Source: Nocardioides renjunii (lineage in GTDB: Bacteria > Actinomycetota > Actinomycetes > Propionibacteriales > Nocardioidaceae). From it: DNA of 64,000 nt. Below are positions 36,784 to 46,352 of the stretch, in pieces. The stretch is from contig NZ_CP141058.1 of assembly GCF_034661175.1 (NCBI RefSeq), forward strand, positions 620,001-684,000. Reading direction: 5' to 3'. Position numbers and translations under genes: made by a program. Position 1 is the first letter of the stretch; the number at the start of each line of letters is the position of its first letter. The notes beneath the pieces are model-generated. The model saw only the letters and a program-made list of their open reading frames with translations, was not told the origin of the DNA and did not search any database.

Positions 36784-38721
36784 TCAGGAGGTCCAGGCGC
36801 GCCAGAGGGCGGCGTACTCCCCGTCCAGCTCGACCAGCTCGTCGTGGCTGCCCAGCTCGACGATGCGCCCGTCGAGGACCACCGCGATCCGGTCGGCGTC
36901 GTGGGCGGTGTGCAGCCGGTGGGCGATGGCCACCACGGTGCGGCCCTCGAGCAGGTTGTTCATCGACCCCTCGAGCGTGCGGGCGGTCCGGGGGTCGATG
37001 AGGGAGGTGGCCTCGTCGAGGACCAGCGTGTGCGGGTCCGCGATGATCAGGCGGGCGAGCGCGACCTGCTGCGCCTGGGCCGGGGTCAGCGCGTAGCGGC
37101 CGGAGCCGATCATCGTGTCGAGCCCCTCGGGCAGCCGCTCGACCCACGCCAGCGAGCCGACGGCCCGCAGCGCCTCGCGGACGGCGTCGTCGGACGACGC
37201 CTCGCGCGCCAGGACGATGTTGTCGCGCACGGTGCCGATGAAGACGTGGTGCTCCTGAGTGACGAGCGCGACCTCGGTGCGCAGCACCTCGAGCGGCAGG
37301 TCGACGAGGTCGACGCCGCCCACACGGGCCGACCCGGTGCGCGGACGGTTGATGCCGGCCAGGAGCCGGCCCAGCGTCGACTTGCCCGAGCCGCTCGGCC
37401 CCACCACGGCCAGGCGCTCGCCGGTGCGCAGCCGCAGGTCGACGCCGTGCAGCACGTCGTGGCCCTCGCGGTAGGCGAAGCGGAGGTCGTCGCCGACCAG
37501 CTCGACGCCGTCGGGGAGGCGGTCGCCGGGCTCGCGGTCGGGCGGCACCTCGGCGATGCCGAGCAGCCGGCTCGTCGACGCGGCGCCGACCTGCAGGCGG
37601 TCCACCTCGCCGATCACGGCGTCGAGCGGCTCGGCCAGCGCGACGACGTAGAGCATCGCGGCGGTGATCTGCCCGAGGTCCACCCACCCGCGGCTGTAGC
37701 CGTAGGCGCCGACCACGAGGGTGACGACCTGCGGCACCTGGAAGGCGCCGTTGAGGGCGGCGAAGAGCACGTTGCGCAGCGTCATGCCGTAGCGCTCGGC
37801 CTGCGCCGAGACCTCGATGTCGTCGCCGCCGGCCCGCACCCGGGCCCCGGACAGGCCCAGCGCCTCGACGGTGCGCGCCCCCTCGACCGTCTCGGTGAGG
37901 GTGGTGTTGATCCGCGAGTAGGTGGCGCCCTCGGTGATGTAGGCCTTCGGTGCCCGGCGCAGGTAGGTGCGCACGGCGGGGGTGCAGAGCGCGAAGACCA
38001 GCAGTGCCGGGACGGCCAGCACGAGCGAGTTCAGCAGCATGGCGACGACCGAGAGCACGACCGTGAGCAGCGAGATCAGCAGCCTCGGCACGCCCCACTG
38101 CACGGACCGCGCCATGGTGCCCACGTCGCGGGTGACGCGCGTGACGAGGTCGCCGGTGCTGGCGCCCTCGACCCGGCCCACCGGCAGCCGGAGGATCGTG
38201 GCGACGATGTACTCGCGGGCCGAGGCAAGCAGGTCCTGGCCGAAGTGGGTGGACGTGCGCTGGGCGCCGAAGGTGAACAGCGACTGCAGGACCACGACGC
38301 CGATGACGGTGAGAGCCAGGCCGTCGAGGCCGTCGACGGAGGCGCCCTGCGACTGGACGCGGTTGACCAGCGAGCCGAGCAGCCTCGGGACGACGAGCGC
38401 CGAGCCCGCGGCGAGCGCGTTGAGGAGCACCAGCACGGCGAACGAGCGCTTGCGGCGGCGCACGAGGTCACCGAAGAACGCGAGCACCGCCCGGTTGCCG
38501 GAGACCGGCCACCCGCGCACCGGGTTGCGCGAGGCGTCGTAGACGTCCTCGGCGCGCTGCCGACGCAGGGCGTGCCGCTGCCACAGGGCGCGGTGGCGCT
38601 CGCGGAGCCCGGCGTGCTCCGGCGGGTGCAGCTCCGGTGGCACGACGGGCGGGTCGTCGGTCCGGTCGCGCCAGGTGTCGGCCGAGGTCGCGAGCAGGTC
38701 GGTGCCCGTCGAGCTGCTCAT
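36784..38721 (-). CDS. ABC exporter half-transporter (canonical Walker motifs, degenerate signature)
   Basis: ABC type 1 transmembrane domain (about residues 85-380, six helices) fused to an ATPase domain; total 645 residues. Walker A GPSGSGKSTLGR, Walker B TLVLDEATSLIDP and the H-loop IAHRLHT are intact. The signature LSGGQ is replaced by LTPAQAQQ. This complements the other subunit, so only one composite ATP site can be complete. The start at 38721 lies within the last codons of the upstream ABC gene (four-base overlap). It is probably a heterodimeric drug or lipid exporter. Confidence 0.92.
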   Translation of the reverse strand: MSSSTGTDLLATSADTWRDRTDDPPVVPPELHPPEHAGLRERHRALWQRHALRRQRAEDVYDASRNPVRGWPVSGNRAVLAFFGDLVRRRKRSFAVLVLLNALAAGSALVVPRLLGSLVNRVQSQGASVDGLDGLALTVIGVVVLQSLFTFGAQRTSTHFGQDLLASAREYIVATILRLPVGRVEGASTGDLVTRVTRDVGTMARSVQWGVPRLLISLLTVVLSVVAMLLNSLVLAVPALLVFALCTPAVRTYLRRAPKAYITEGATYSRINTTLTETVEGARTVEALGLSGARVRAGGDDIEVSAQAERYGMTLRNVLFAALNGAFQVPQVVTLVVGAYGYSRGWVDLGQITAAMLYVVALAEPLDAVIGEVDRLQVGAASTSRLLGIAEVPPDREPGDRLPDGVELVGDDLRFAYREGHDVLHGVDLRLRTGERLAVVGPSGSGKSTLGRLLAGINRPRTGSARVGGVDLVDLPLEVLRTEVALVTQEHHVFIGTVRDNIVLAREASSDDAVREALRAVGSLAWVERLPEGLDTMIGSGRYALTPAQAQQVALARLIIADPHTLVLDEATSLIDPRTARTLEGSMNNLLEGRTVVAIAHRLHTAHDADRIAVVLDGRIVELGSHDELVELDGEYAALWRAWTS

Positions 38722-40601
38722 CGCACGACCTCCTCGGCGTCGAGCGCCCGGGCGACCACGCGCCGGTAGTCGTCGTCCCCGGCCAGCAGGTCGGCGTGGC
38801 GGCCCTCCGCGACGACCGTGCCGTCGTGCAGCAGCACGACGTGGTCGGCGTGGTGCAGCCAGAGCGGTGAGACGGTCGTGACCACGGTGGTGCGCCCGCG
38901 GCGGGTCTCGGCGACCCGCTCCGCGATCCGCGCCTCGGTGTGGGCGTCGACCGCGGAGGTGGGCTCCACCAGCACCAGGACCGGCGGGTCGGCCGCGACG
39001 GCGCGGGCGAGGACGACGCGCTGGCGCTGCCCGCCGGACAGCCCGCGGCCACGCTCCTCGAGCTGGCCCTGCCAGCCCTCGGGCAGCGCGTCGTAGACGT
39101 CCTCGGCGTTGGCGACGCGCAACGCCTGCTCGGCCTGCTCGCGCGTCAGCCGCGCGTGCGGGTCGACGGCGTCCTGCAGCGTGCCGGCGAAGAGCTGGCT
39201 GCTCGTGTCGCTGACCAGCACCCGGCGGCGTACGTCGTCGAGGTCGGCCCGGGCCAGGTCGACGCCACCGAGCGTGACGCCCCAGTCGCGGCGGGCCTTC
39301 TCCTCGTCGAGCGCGGCGATGCGGGCCCGCTCGCGCGCACGCTCGGCCCGGGCGCGCCGGGCGGCACGGCCCTTGGTGTCGTCGTCGTCCTCGGCCGGGA
39401 CGGGCTCGGTGTCGGCGGGCAGGTAGCGACCGAGGCGGTCGGCGAGCGCCGAGCTCTGCTCCGGGACCGCGCTCACCACCACGGTGAGGATGCCCGGCCG
39501 CACGGTCAGGCCGCTGGAGGAGTCGTGGAGGGCGGCGGAGCCGTCGAGGGCGACCGGCTCGGCCGGTGCGCGCCACGGCGGGCGCTGCTCGAAGATCGCG
39601 ATGGCCTTGCGCGCGCTGACGAGCGAGCGGACGCCCTTCTGCGCGAACTCGAAGAAGGTGCGGATGGGCCCGACCATGAAGAGGCCGTAGCCCAGGAAGG
39701 TGATGAGCTCGCCGACGCTGAGGTCGCCCGACTCGACCTCGCGGGTGCCGAGCCAGACCAGCGCCACGAGGAAGATCCCCGACAGCAGCACGCCCACGGC
39801 CTCGACGACGGCCTGCCAGATGCCGGCGCCGACGCCGGCCTCCTTGGCCGACTGCGACTGGCGGTCGTAGTTGGCGCCGAAGGTCTGCTCGCCGCCGATG
39901 CCGCGCAGGATGCGCAGCCCGGCCACGATGTCGGTGGCCATCGACGTGAGGTCGGAGGTGCGCGAGCGCTCGAGCTGCTGGCGGCGGTGCAGCGGCCGCA
40001 GGAGCGGCAGCGCCGCGCCCAGCAGCACGGGGGCGGCGACGAGCGTCAGCAGGCCCAGCTCCCACGACATCGACAGCACGATGAACGCCACCGTCAGGTA
40101 GGACACCAGCTGCCCGGTCGCGCGGGCCACGATCTCGGTGAACGCCCCGAACTCGTCGGAGTCGCTGGAGGCGACGCTCAGCACCTCACCGGTGGGTGAG
40201 CGGCGGGGCAGCACGTGCCCCATCTGCGCGACCTTGCGGGTGACCATCTCGAGCGTGCCGTAGAGGGCGACGAGCCAGCTGCGGACCACGAGCGTGTGTG
40301 AGACGACGCCGAAGACGCCCCCAATCACGACCACGCCGAGGAGCAGCGCGGCCCACCCCAGGAGGGCGGCCTCGTCGCCGCCCACGACGCCCTGGTCGAC
40401 GGCCCGGCCGAAGATCCACGGCCCGAGGGTCATCGGCAGGAACCACAGCGAGTAGCACAGCGAGGACAGCGCGATGAGTGCCTTCTGCTGGCCCACGACC
40501 CACCGCAGGAACGCCACGGGCGACCGGGTGTCGGGGTCGGGCGTGGGGGCGTCGTCTGAACCGGAGAAGAACGTCGCGATCCGGGGAGGGAAGTCCTGCA
40601 T
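38718..40601 (-). CDS. ABC exporter half-transporter (intact signature, lost Walker A/B and H-loop)
   Basis: Partner half-transporter of 627 residues: six-helix membrane domain (about 30-320), then a divergent ATPase domain. Walker A is unrecognisable (LTVVVSAVPEQSSALADRL where GxxGxGKS should be), Walker B reads VLVLVEPTSAVD with Val for the Asp, and the H-loop His is Ser (VTTVSPLW). The signature [16 protein letters not shown] is perfect. A charged 40-residue insert (AEDDDDTKGRAARRARAERA onward) precedes the Q-loop region. It supplies only the signature to the shared active site. First gene of the pair; ATG at 40601. Confidence 0.9.
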   Translation of the reverse strand: MQDFPPRIATFFSGSDDAPTPDPDTRSPVAFLRWVVGQQKALIALSSLCYSLWFLPMTLGPWIFGRAVDQGVVGGDEAALLGWAALLLGVVVIGGVFGVVSHTLVVRSWLVALYGTLEMVTRKVAQMGHVLPRRSPTGEVLSVASSDSDEFGAFTEIVARATGQLVSYLTVAFIVLSMSWELGLLTLVAAPVLLGAALPLLRPLHRRQQLERSRTSDLTSMATDIVAGLRILRGIGGEQTFGANYDRQSQSAKEAGVGAGIWQAVVEAVGVLLSGIFLVALVWLGTREVESGDLSVGELITFLGYGLFMVGPIRTFFEFAQKGVRSLVSARKAIAIFEQRPPWRAPAEPVALDGSAALHDSSSGLTVRPGILTVVVSAVPEQSSALADRLGRYLPADTEPVPAEDDDDTKGRAARRARAERARERARIAALDEEKARRDWGVTLGGVDLARADLDDVRRRVLVSDTSSQLFAGTLQDAVDPHARLTREQAEQALRVANAEDVYDALPEGWQGQLEERGRGLSGGQRQRVVLARAVAADPPVLVLVEPTSAVDAHTEARIAERVAETRRGRTTVVTTVSPLWLHHADHVVLLHDGTVVAEGRHADLLAGDDDYRRVVARALDAEEVVR

Positions 40602-40692
40602 GTCAGGTCGAACCCTAGGCGCCCGGACCTCATCGGCCCTAAGCATTAACGAGGGGGCGCGCCCGTTCACCCCTGCGGGTACGGTGGCCACG

Positions 40693-41610
40693 ATGACTTC
40701 GCACATCGACGTGCTCACCTCGCGCGAGGTCCCGCTGGGCGGTCCCCGGGCCATGCGCGTACGACGCACGCTCCCGCAGCGCCACCGGTCCCTGATCGGT
40801 GCCTGGTGCTTCGTCGACCACTACGGGCCGGACGAGGTCGAGCAGACCGGCGGCATGGTCGTCGCGCCGCACCCCCACACCGGCCTCCAGACCGCGAGCT
40901 GGCTCTTCGAGGGCGAGATCGAGCACCGCGACTCCGCGGGGCACCGGGCGGTCGTGCGTCCCGGCGAGCTCAACCTGATGACGGCGGGCCGCGGCATCAG
41001 CCACACCGAGGTCTCGACGACCGGGACGTCGGTGCTCCACGGCGCCCAGCTGTGGATCGCGCTGCCCGAGGGGAGCCGACACACCGACCCCGGCTTCGAG
41101 CACTTCGCCCCGCAGCCGGTGCGTGGTCCCGGGTGGGAGGCCCGCGTCTTCCTCGGCTCCCTGCTCGGCGCGGAGTCCCCGGTGGCCACCCACACGCCGC
41201 TGCTGGGGGCCGAGCTGATGCTGGCGACGGGCCGGACCCTCGAGCTCGAGGTCGACGAGACGTTCGAGCACGGCGTCCTGCTCGACGTCGGCCTGCTCGC
41301 GGTCGACGGCACCGAGGTCAAGCCGACCGACCTCGCCTGCGTCGCCGCCGGACGCACCACGCTGACCGTCACCGCCCTCGAGGAGTCGCGCCTGCTCGTG
41401 CTCGGCGGGCCGCCGTTCGGCGAGCCGATCGTCATGTGGTGGAACTTCATCGGCCGCACCCACGACGAGATCGTCGGCTACCGCGACGAGTGGCAGGCGC
41501 AGATCCGCGACGGCCGGATCGTCGACGGCCGCTACGGCCTCGTCGACATCGAGATGGACCCGATCCCGGCACCGCCCCTGCCCCACGTCCGGCTCAAGCT
41601 CCGGCACTGA
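40693..41610 (+). CDS. Pirin family protein
   Basis: Bicupin protein of 305 residues. The N-terminal pirin domain contains the metal ligands in APHPHTGLQTASWLFEGEIE and the HRDSAGHRAVV strand, then LNLMTAGRGISHTEVS. A C-terminal pirin domain begins about residue 170. Bacterial pirins can have quercetin 2,3-dioxygenase activity or act as redox sensors; the role here is open. The ATG at 40693 was chosen; the 91-base divergent gap to the ABC genes includes a GGGCGCGCCC palindrome. Confidence 0.92.
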   Translation: MTSHIDVLTSREVPLGGPRAMRVRRTLPQRHRSLIGAWCFVDHYGPDEVEQTGGMVVAPHPHTGLQTASWLFEGEIEHRDSAGHRAVVRPGELNLMTAGRGISHTEVSTTGTSVLHGAQLWIALPEGSRHTDPGFEHFAPQPVRGPGWEARVFLGSLLGAESPVATHTPLLGAELMLATGRTLELEVDETFEHGVLLDVGLLAVDGTEVKPTDLACVAAGRTTLTVTALEESRLLVLGGPPFGEPIVMWWNFIGRTHDEIVGYRDEWQAQIRDGRIVDGRYGLVDIEMDPIPAPPLPHVRLKLRH

Positions 41611-41662
41611 CCTCCCTCATCGAGGGCATGTCGCCCGCGGCGGCACGTCCTACTGTCGGTCC

Positions 41663-43351
41663 ATGGCGGCGGTCACGGGCACCCAGCGGCTGGCCGACGC
41701 CGCGTCCGCCTTCACCAGCAACGCACGCAACCCCCTCCTGCGCCGGGCCCAGCTGAGCTTCCTCGGCGCCTGGACCGCCGAGTGGGCCTTCACGGTGGCC
41801 CTGGGCATCGTGGCCTACCGCGACGGCGGCGCCGCCGCGCTCGGCCTCGTCGGGCTGCTGCGGATGGTGCCGTCCGCGATCTGCGCGCCCCTGCTGTCGC
41901 CGTACGCCGACCGCGGGCGCCGCGAGCGCGTGCTGGTCGTGGTCTCGACCGCGCGCGGGATCGTCACGGCGGCCGCCGCGGTCGTCGCCGCGCTCGGCGG
42001 TGCCCCGATCGCGATCTACGCCCTCGCCGTCCTCTCGACGGTCGCCGCCACGCTGTTCCGGCCGGCGCACTCCGCGCTCCTGCCGTCCCTGTGCCACACC
42101 GGGCACGAGCTGGCCAGCGCCAACGTGGTGCGCGGGATGCTCGACTCGGTGGCCACGCTCGTGGGTCCGCTGCTGGCCGCGGTGCTGCTCGAGGTCGCCG
42201 ACGTCGACGTGGTGTTCGGGGTCGCCGCGGCGGCCTCGCTCTGGTCGGCCGCGCTGCTGCTCCGGCTGCGCTACGACGCCCCGCCGCGGCCCACGGTCGC
42301 CGGCCGGCACCTCGGGCGCGAGGTGGTCGACGGCCTGCGCGCCGTCGCGGGCGACGGCGGGCTGGCGCTGGTGCTCGGCCTCGCCGCGGCCCAGTCCCTC
42401 ACGCGCGGGGCGCTCACCGTCTTCTCGGTGCTGGTATCCATCGAGCTGCTCGACCGCGGCGAGCCCGGCGCCGGGACGCTGATGACCGCCGTGGGCGTCG
42501 GCGCCGTCCTCGGCTCGCTCGCCGCCTCCTTGCTCGTCGGCACCCGCCGGCTCGGCGCGTGGTTCGCCCTCGGCGTCACGCTCTGGGGCCTGCCGCTCGT
42601 GCTCGTCGGGCTCGTGCCTCACGACGTCCCCGCGCTGGTGGCCATGGCGATGATCGGCGTCGGCAACGCGCTCATCGACGTAGCGGGGTTCACCCTCCTG
42701 GGCCGGCTGGCGCCCGACGCGGTGCTGGCCCGCGTCTTCGGCGTCCTGGAGAGCACGGTCGCCGTCTCGATCGGCCTGGGCGCCGTCGCCGCCTCGTGGG
42801 CCGTGGCCGCCTGGGGCCTGCGCCCGGCCCTCGTCGTGGTCGGCCTGGTCTGCCCCGTGCTGGCCGGCGCCTCGTGGTGGCGGCTGCGCGCCCTCGACCG
42901 GACCGTCGGGGTGCACGACGAGGCCGTCGGCCTCCTCCAGCGCGTGCCGATGCTGCGCACCCTCCCGCTGCCCTCCGTCGAGCACCTCGCGCGCGGCCTC
43001 GAGTCCGTCGACCTCCCGGCGGGGGCGACCGTCTTCAGCCGGGGCGAGACGGGGGACCGCTACTACGTCGTCGAGTCCGGCGAGGTCGACGTGGTGGGCG
43101 ACGGCCGGGTCGTCGCCACGCTCGGGCCGGGCGAGGGCTTCGGCGAGATCGCCCTGCTGCGGCGCAGCACCCGCACCGCCACCGTCGTCGCGCGGACCGG
43201 CGTACGCCTGCGGGCGCTGCGCTCGGAGCACTTCCTGACCGTCGTGACGGGCTGGACGCCCAGCGCCAGCGAGGCCGTCGTCGGCGTCGACCGGCTGCTC
43301 GAGCGCTACGACCCGGACCGGCCGGCGACCGGGAGTCCTCCGGGGTCGTGA
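41663..43351 (+). CDS. MFS transporter fused to a C-terminal cyclic-nucleotide-binding domain
   Basis: Protein of 562 residues. Residues about 30-410 form a twelve-helix MFS_3-type exporter, with the A-like motif PLLSPYADRGRRERVL. From about 425 the chain becomes a CRP-like cNMP-binding domain: LESVDLPAGATVFSRGETGD, then the phosphate-binding cassette region GPGEGFGEIALLRRSTRTAT with the conserved Gly-Glu and Arg. The Arg/Thr pair in this cassette suggests cAMP or cGMP binding is possible. The fusion implies a transporter gated by a cyclic nucleotide. The DUF2652 gene follows 38 bases later. Confidence 0.9.
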   Translation: MAAVTGTQRLADAASAFTSNARNPLLRRAQLSFLGAWTAEWAFTVALGIVAYRDGGAAALGLVGLLRMVPSAICAPLLSPYADRGRRERVLVVVSTARGIVTAAAAVVAALGGAPIAIYALAVLSTVAATLFRPAHSALLPSLCHTGHELASANVVRGMLDSVATLVGPLLAAVLLEVADVDVVFGVAAAASLWSAALLLRLRYDAPPRPTVAGRHLGREVVDGLRAVAGDGGLALVLGLAAAQSLTRGALTVFSVLVSIELLDRGEPGAGTLMTAVGVGAVLGSLAASLLVGTRRLGAWFALGVTLWGLPLVLVGLVPHDVPALVAMAMIGVGNALIDVAGFTLLGRLAPDAVLARVFGVLESTVAVSIGLGAVAASWAVAAWGLRPALVVVGLVCPVLAGASWWRLRALDRTVGVHDEAVGLLQRVPMLRTLPLPSVEHLARGLESVDLPAGATVFSRGETGDRYYVVESGEVDVVGDGRVVATLGPGEGFGEIALLRRSTRTATVVARTGVRLRALRSEHFLTVVTGWTPSASEAVVGVDRLLERYDPDRPATGSPPGS

Positions 43352-43389
43352 GGGCTGGTGGGTGGTCCGCCGGTCTGCCACTGTGAGCC

Positions 43390-44115
43390 ATGGCTTCTGC
43401 GCGCGGGCTCCTGCTCATCGCCGACATCGGTGGCTACACCGACTACATGAGCACCCACCGGATGAGCCTCGCGCACGCCGAGGTCAACACCGGCCGGCTC
43501 CTCGCCACGGTCGTCGACGCCGTGCCCGGCCTCGAGCTCATCGAGATCGAGGGCGACGCCGCGTTCCTCCACCGCGAGGTCGGCACCAGCGACCACGACG
43601 AGCTGGTGGCCGAGGTCGCCCGCTCCGCGGCGGCCATGCACCGCGCCTTCCACGTCGAGCGCGAGTACGTCGCCACCAACCTGTGCCCCTGCTCGGGGTG
43701 CAAGGAGGCCGCCAACCTCACCCTCAAGTTCGTCGCCCACGTCGGCGAGGTGGCCACGCAGACGATCCGCGACCGGCTCAAGCTGGTCGGCATCGACGTC
43801 ATCCTGGTCCACCGCCTGCTCAAGAACCCCGTCCCGCTGCGCGAGTACGTCCTGCTCAGCGAGGAGCTCTACGACGGCGGCTCGCCGGCGCTGCCGGCCG
43901 ACGTGCAGCAGGTCGAGCCCGTGCTCGAGGGGTTCGGTCCGCTGCGGGCCTTCTACGTCGACGTGCGCGACCTCCCGGCTGGCGACCCGACGCCCCTGCC
44001 GCGGCCCACCTGGCGCGGTCGCCTCGCGCGGACGGCGTACGCCGCCGGCGCGGGCCTGCCCTACATGCTCGGCCGGCGCGGCCGCGGCCGGGGTGCCGTG
44101 CAGCCCGTCGGCTGA
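43390..44115 (+). CDS. DUF2652 family protein (nucleotidyl cyclase-like fold)
   Basis: Protein of 241 residues. The start GLLLIADIGGYTDYMSTHRM resembles the first metal-binding strand of class III nucleotide cyclases (DIxGfT), and LIEIEGDAAFLHRE matches their second conserved strand (G-D-A). The region CPCSGCKEAANLTLKFVAHVG adds a CxCxxC cluster that could bind metal. C-terminal tail basic. Whether it makes a cyclic nucleotide is unknown; several cyclase catalytic residues are not obvious. Its place directly after an MFS-cNMP fusion gene is suggestive. Confidence 0.75.
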   Translation: MASARGLLLIADIGGYTDYMSTHRMSLAHAEVNTGRLLATVVDAVPGLELIEIEGDAAFLHREVGTSDHDELVAEVARSAAAMHRAFHVEREYVATNLCPCSGCKEAANLTLKFVAHVGEVATQTIRDRLKLVGIDVILVHRLLKNPVPLREYVLLSEELYDGGSPALPADVQQVEPVLEGFGPLRAFYVDVRDLPAGDPTPLPRPTWRGRLARTAYAAGAGLPYMLGRRGRGRGAVQPVG

Positions 44116-44156
44116 AGGCCCAGCCTCCTGTCGGTGCCGTGCGCGAGGATGCGGAC

Positions 44157-44759
44157 GTGGAGACGGAACCGGTCAGGGGCGCAGGCCCCGTCGTGGGCGC
44201 CGACGGCGTGGCGCGCTGCCCCTGGGGCGCCGGCGACCCGGTCAACCTGGCCTACCACGACACCGAGTGGGGGCTGCGCGTCCACGGTGAGGCCGCCCAC
44301 CTCGAGCGGCTGACGCTGGAGGCGTTCCAGTCGGGCCTGTCGTGGCTGACCATCCTCAACAAGCGCGAGCACTTCCGTGCCGCCTTCGCCGGCTTCGACG
44401 CCGACGCGGTGGCCGCCTTCGGTCCCGCCGACGTCGAGCGGCTGATGGCCGACGCCGGCATCGTCCGCAACCGCCGCAAGGTCGACGCCGCCATCGCCAA
44501 CGCCCGGGCGACCGTCGCGCTGCGCGACAGCGGTGGGCTGGAGGCGTTCATCTGGTCGTTCCGGCCCGAGCCGGGCCTCGCTCCGCGCACGACCGCCGAC
44601 GTGCCGACCACGTCGCCGGAGTCGCTGGCGCTGTCGAAGGCCCTCAAGAAGGCCGGCTTCGCCCACGTCGGACCCACCACGATGCATGCGCTGATGGAGG
44701 CCATCGGCCTGGTGGACGACCACCTCGAGGGCTGCCACCGGCGGGGTGTCGCGGGTTGA
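44157..44759 (+). CDS. tag: DNA-3-methyladenine glycosylase I
   Basis: Base-excision repair enzyme of 200 residues that removes 3-methyladenine. Family motifs: RCPWGAGDPVNLAYHDTEWG near the start (zinc-ligand Cys and the acidic pair of the family), LEAFQSGLSWLTILNKREHF, then AGIVRNRRKVDAAIANA. The zinc-ligand region at the end reads HLEGCHRRG. The GTG at 44157 begins the conserved region after about 18 residues. It lies 41 bases after the DUF2652 gene. Confidence 0.92.
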   Translation: METEPVRGAGPVVGADGVARCPWGAGDPVNLAYHDTEWGLRVHGEAAHLERLTLEAFQSGLSWLTILNKREHFRAAFAGFDADAVAAFGPADVERLMADAGIVRNRRKVDAAIANARATVALRDSGGLEAFIWSFRPEPGLAPRTTADVPTTSPESLALSKALKKAGFAHVGPTTMHALMEAIGLVDDHLEGCHRRGVAG

Positions 44760-44781
44760 GCGGATGGCCTAGCCTCCCGAC

Positions 44782-46197
44782 ATGACGCGCGTGCACGCCT
44801 TCTCCGACGACGCCCTGGCCGACCTCGACGCCTGCGGGCTGGTGGCCGCCCTGCGCGCCGGTGACGTCTCGATCCTGGAGGTCGTCGACGCGGCCGTCGC
44901 CCGCACCGAGAAGGTCGACGCCGCCCTCGGCGCGGTCGCCCACGCCGCCTACGACCGGGCGCGCGAGGAGGCTCGCTCGCCGCGCGGTGGCTTCTTCGCC
45001 GGGGTGCCCACGTTCGTCAAGGACAACGTCGACGTCGCCGGGATGCCCACCCAGCACGGTGCGGACGCCTTCACCGCCGAGCCGGCGAAGGCCGACGGCG
45101 ACTTCGCCCGGATGTACCTCGCGACCGGGCTGATCCCGCTGGGCAAGACCCAGCTCTCCGAGTTCGGCTTCTCCGGCGCCGCGGACCACGTGAGGCTGGG
45201 CGCGGTGCGCTCGCCGTGGAACCTCGACCACTACGCCGGCGCCTCGTCCGCCGGGTCGGCCGCGCTGGTGGCCGCCGGCGCCGTCCCGATCGCCCACGCC
45301 AACGACGGCGGCGGCTCCATCCGCATCCCGGCGGCGGTCAACGGGCTGGTCGGCCTCAAGCCGACCCGCGGCCGGCTCGCCCAGGACCGGATGATGCGCG
45401 AGATGCCCGTCCGCATCGTCTCCGACGGCGTGCTGACACGCAGCGTGCGCGACACCGCGGCGTTCTACCGCGAGGCCGAGAAGATCTGGCGCAACCCGCT
45501 CCTCGCGCCGGTCGGCGACATCACCCGGCCGGGCCGTGCTCGGCTCCGCATCGCCGTCGTCACCCAGGGCATCGGACGCGACTCCAGCCCCGAGGTGCGC
45601 GAGTTGACCCTGCGCACCGCCGCGCTGCTGGAGTCGCTCGGCCACCACGTGGAGGAGATCGACAACCCGATCCCCGACAGCTTCCCGGAGCACTTCGTGC
45701 GGTTCTGGTCGATGCTCGCGCTGGTGATCGCGCGCCGCGGCCGCAAGGACTTCGGCGCCACGTGGGACCCCACCAAGCTCGACAACCTGACCCTGGGGCT
45801 GGCCAGGCACGCCGCCCGCAACCTGCACAAGCAGCCGTACTCGATCGCCGTGCTGCGCCGCTCCCAGCACCTCGCCGCCCGCCACCGCGCGTCGTACGAC
45901 GTCACCCTCACCCCGACCCTGGCCACCGAGACGCCCCGCGTCGGACACCTGCGCCCCGACCAGGACTACGACGAGATCATGACGCGACTGATGGAGTGGG
46001 TGGCGTTCACGCCGCTCCAGAACGCGACCGGTGAGCCGGCCGTCTCGCTGCCCCTCGCCACGACGGCCGCGGGACTGCCGCAGGGCATGATGCTGGGGGC
46101 CGGCGCGGGTCGCGAGGCCCGCCTGCTGGGCCTGTCCTACGAGCTCGAGGAGGCCGTCGGGTGGCCCCGGATCCACGCCTCCGCAGAGGCCGGCTGA
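44782..46197 (+). CDS. Amidase (amidase signature family)
   Basis: Protein of 471 residues. The Ser-cisSer-Lys catalytic triad is visible: Lys in VPTFVKDNVDVAG, cis-Ser region GASSAGSAALVAAGAVPIAH, and nucleophile Ser in NDGGGSIRIPAAVNGLVGLK. The substrate amide is not predictable; related actinobacterial enzymes act on aliphatic or aryl amides and 6-aminohexanoate oligomers. It starts 22 bases after tag and is followed by tRNA genes. Confidence 0.93.
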   Translation: MTRVHAFSDDALADLDACGLVAALRAGDVSILEVVDAAVARTEKVDAALGAVAHAAYDRAREEARSPRGGFFAGVPTFVKDNVDVAGMPTQHGADAFTAEPAKADGDFARMYLATGLIPLGKTQLSEFGFSGAADHVRLGAVRSPWNLDHYAGASSAGSAALVAAGAVPIAHANDGGGSIRIPAAVNGLVGLKPTRGRLAQDRMMREMPVRIVSDGVLTRSVRDTAAFYREAEKIWRNPLLAPVGDITRPGRARLRIAVVTQGIGRDSSPEVRELTLRTAALLESLGHHVEEIDNPIPDSFPEHFVRFWSMLALVIARRGRKDFGATWDPTKLDNLTLGLARHAARNLHKQPYSIAVLRRSQHLAARHRASYDVTLTPTLATETPRVGHLRPDQDYDEIMTRLMEWVAFTPLQNATGEPAVSLPLATTAAGLPQGMMLGAGAGREARLLGLSYELEEAVGWPRIHASAEAG

Positions 46198-46243
46198 GCC
46201 GATTTCTCATCGTGGCGGGGCCTGTGTATCGTTCTCCGTCGTT

Positions 46244-46316
46244 GCCCCTTTAGCTCAGTCGGCAGAGCGTCTCCATGGTAAGGAGAAGGTCTACGGTTCG
46301 ATTCCGTAAAGGGGCT
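46244..46316 (+). tRNA. tRNA-Thr (GGT)
   Basis: Acceptor GCCCCTT/AAGGGGC, D arm GCTC...GAGC, anticodon stem TCTCC/GGAGA with loop ATGGTAA (anticodon GGT), T arm TACGG-TTCGATT-CCGTA. CCA not encoded. Confidence 0.95.
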
Positions 46317-46352
46317 CTGGGTCGGACCTCCTCCGGGGTGTCCGTCCTCCGC

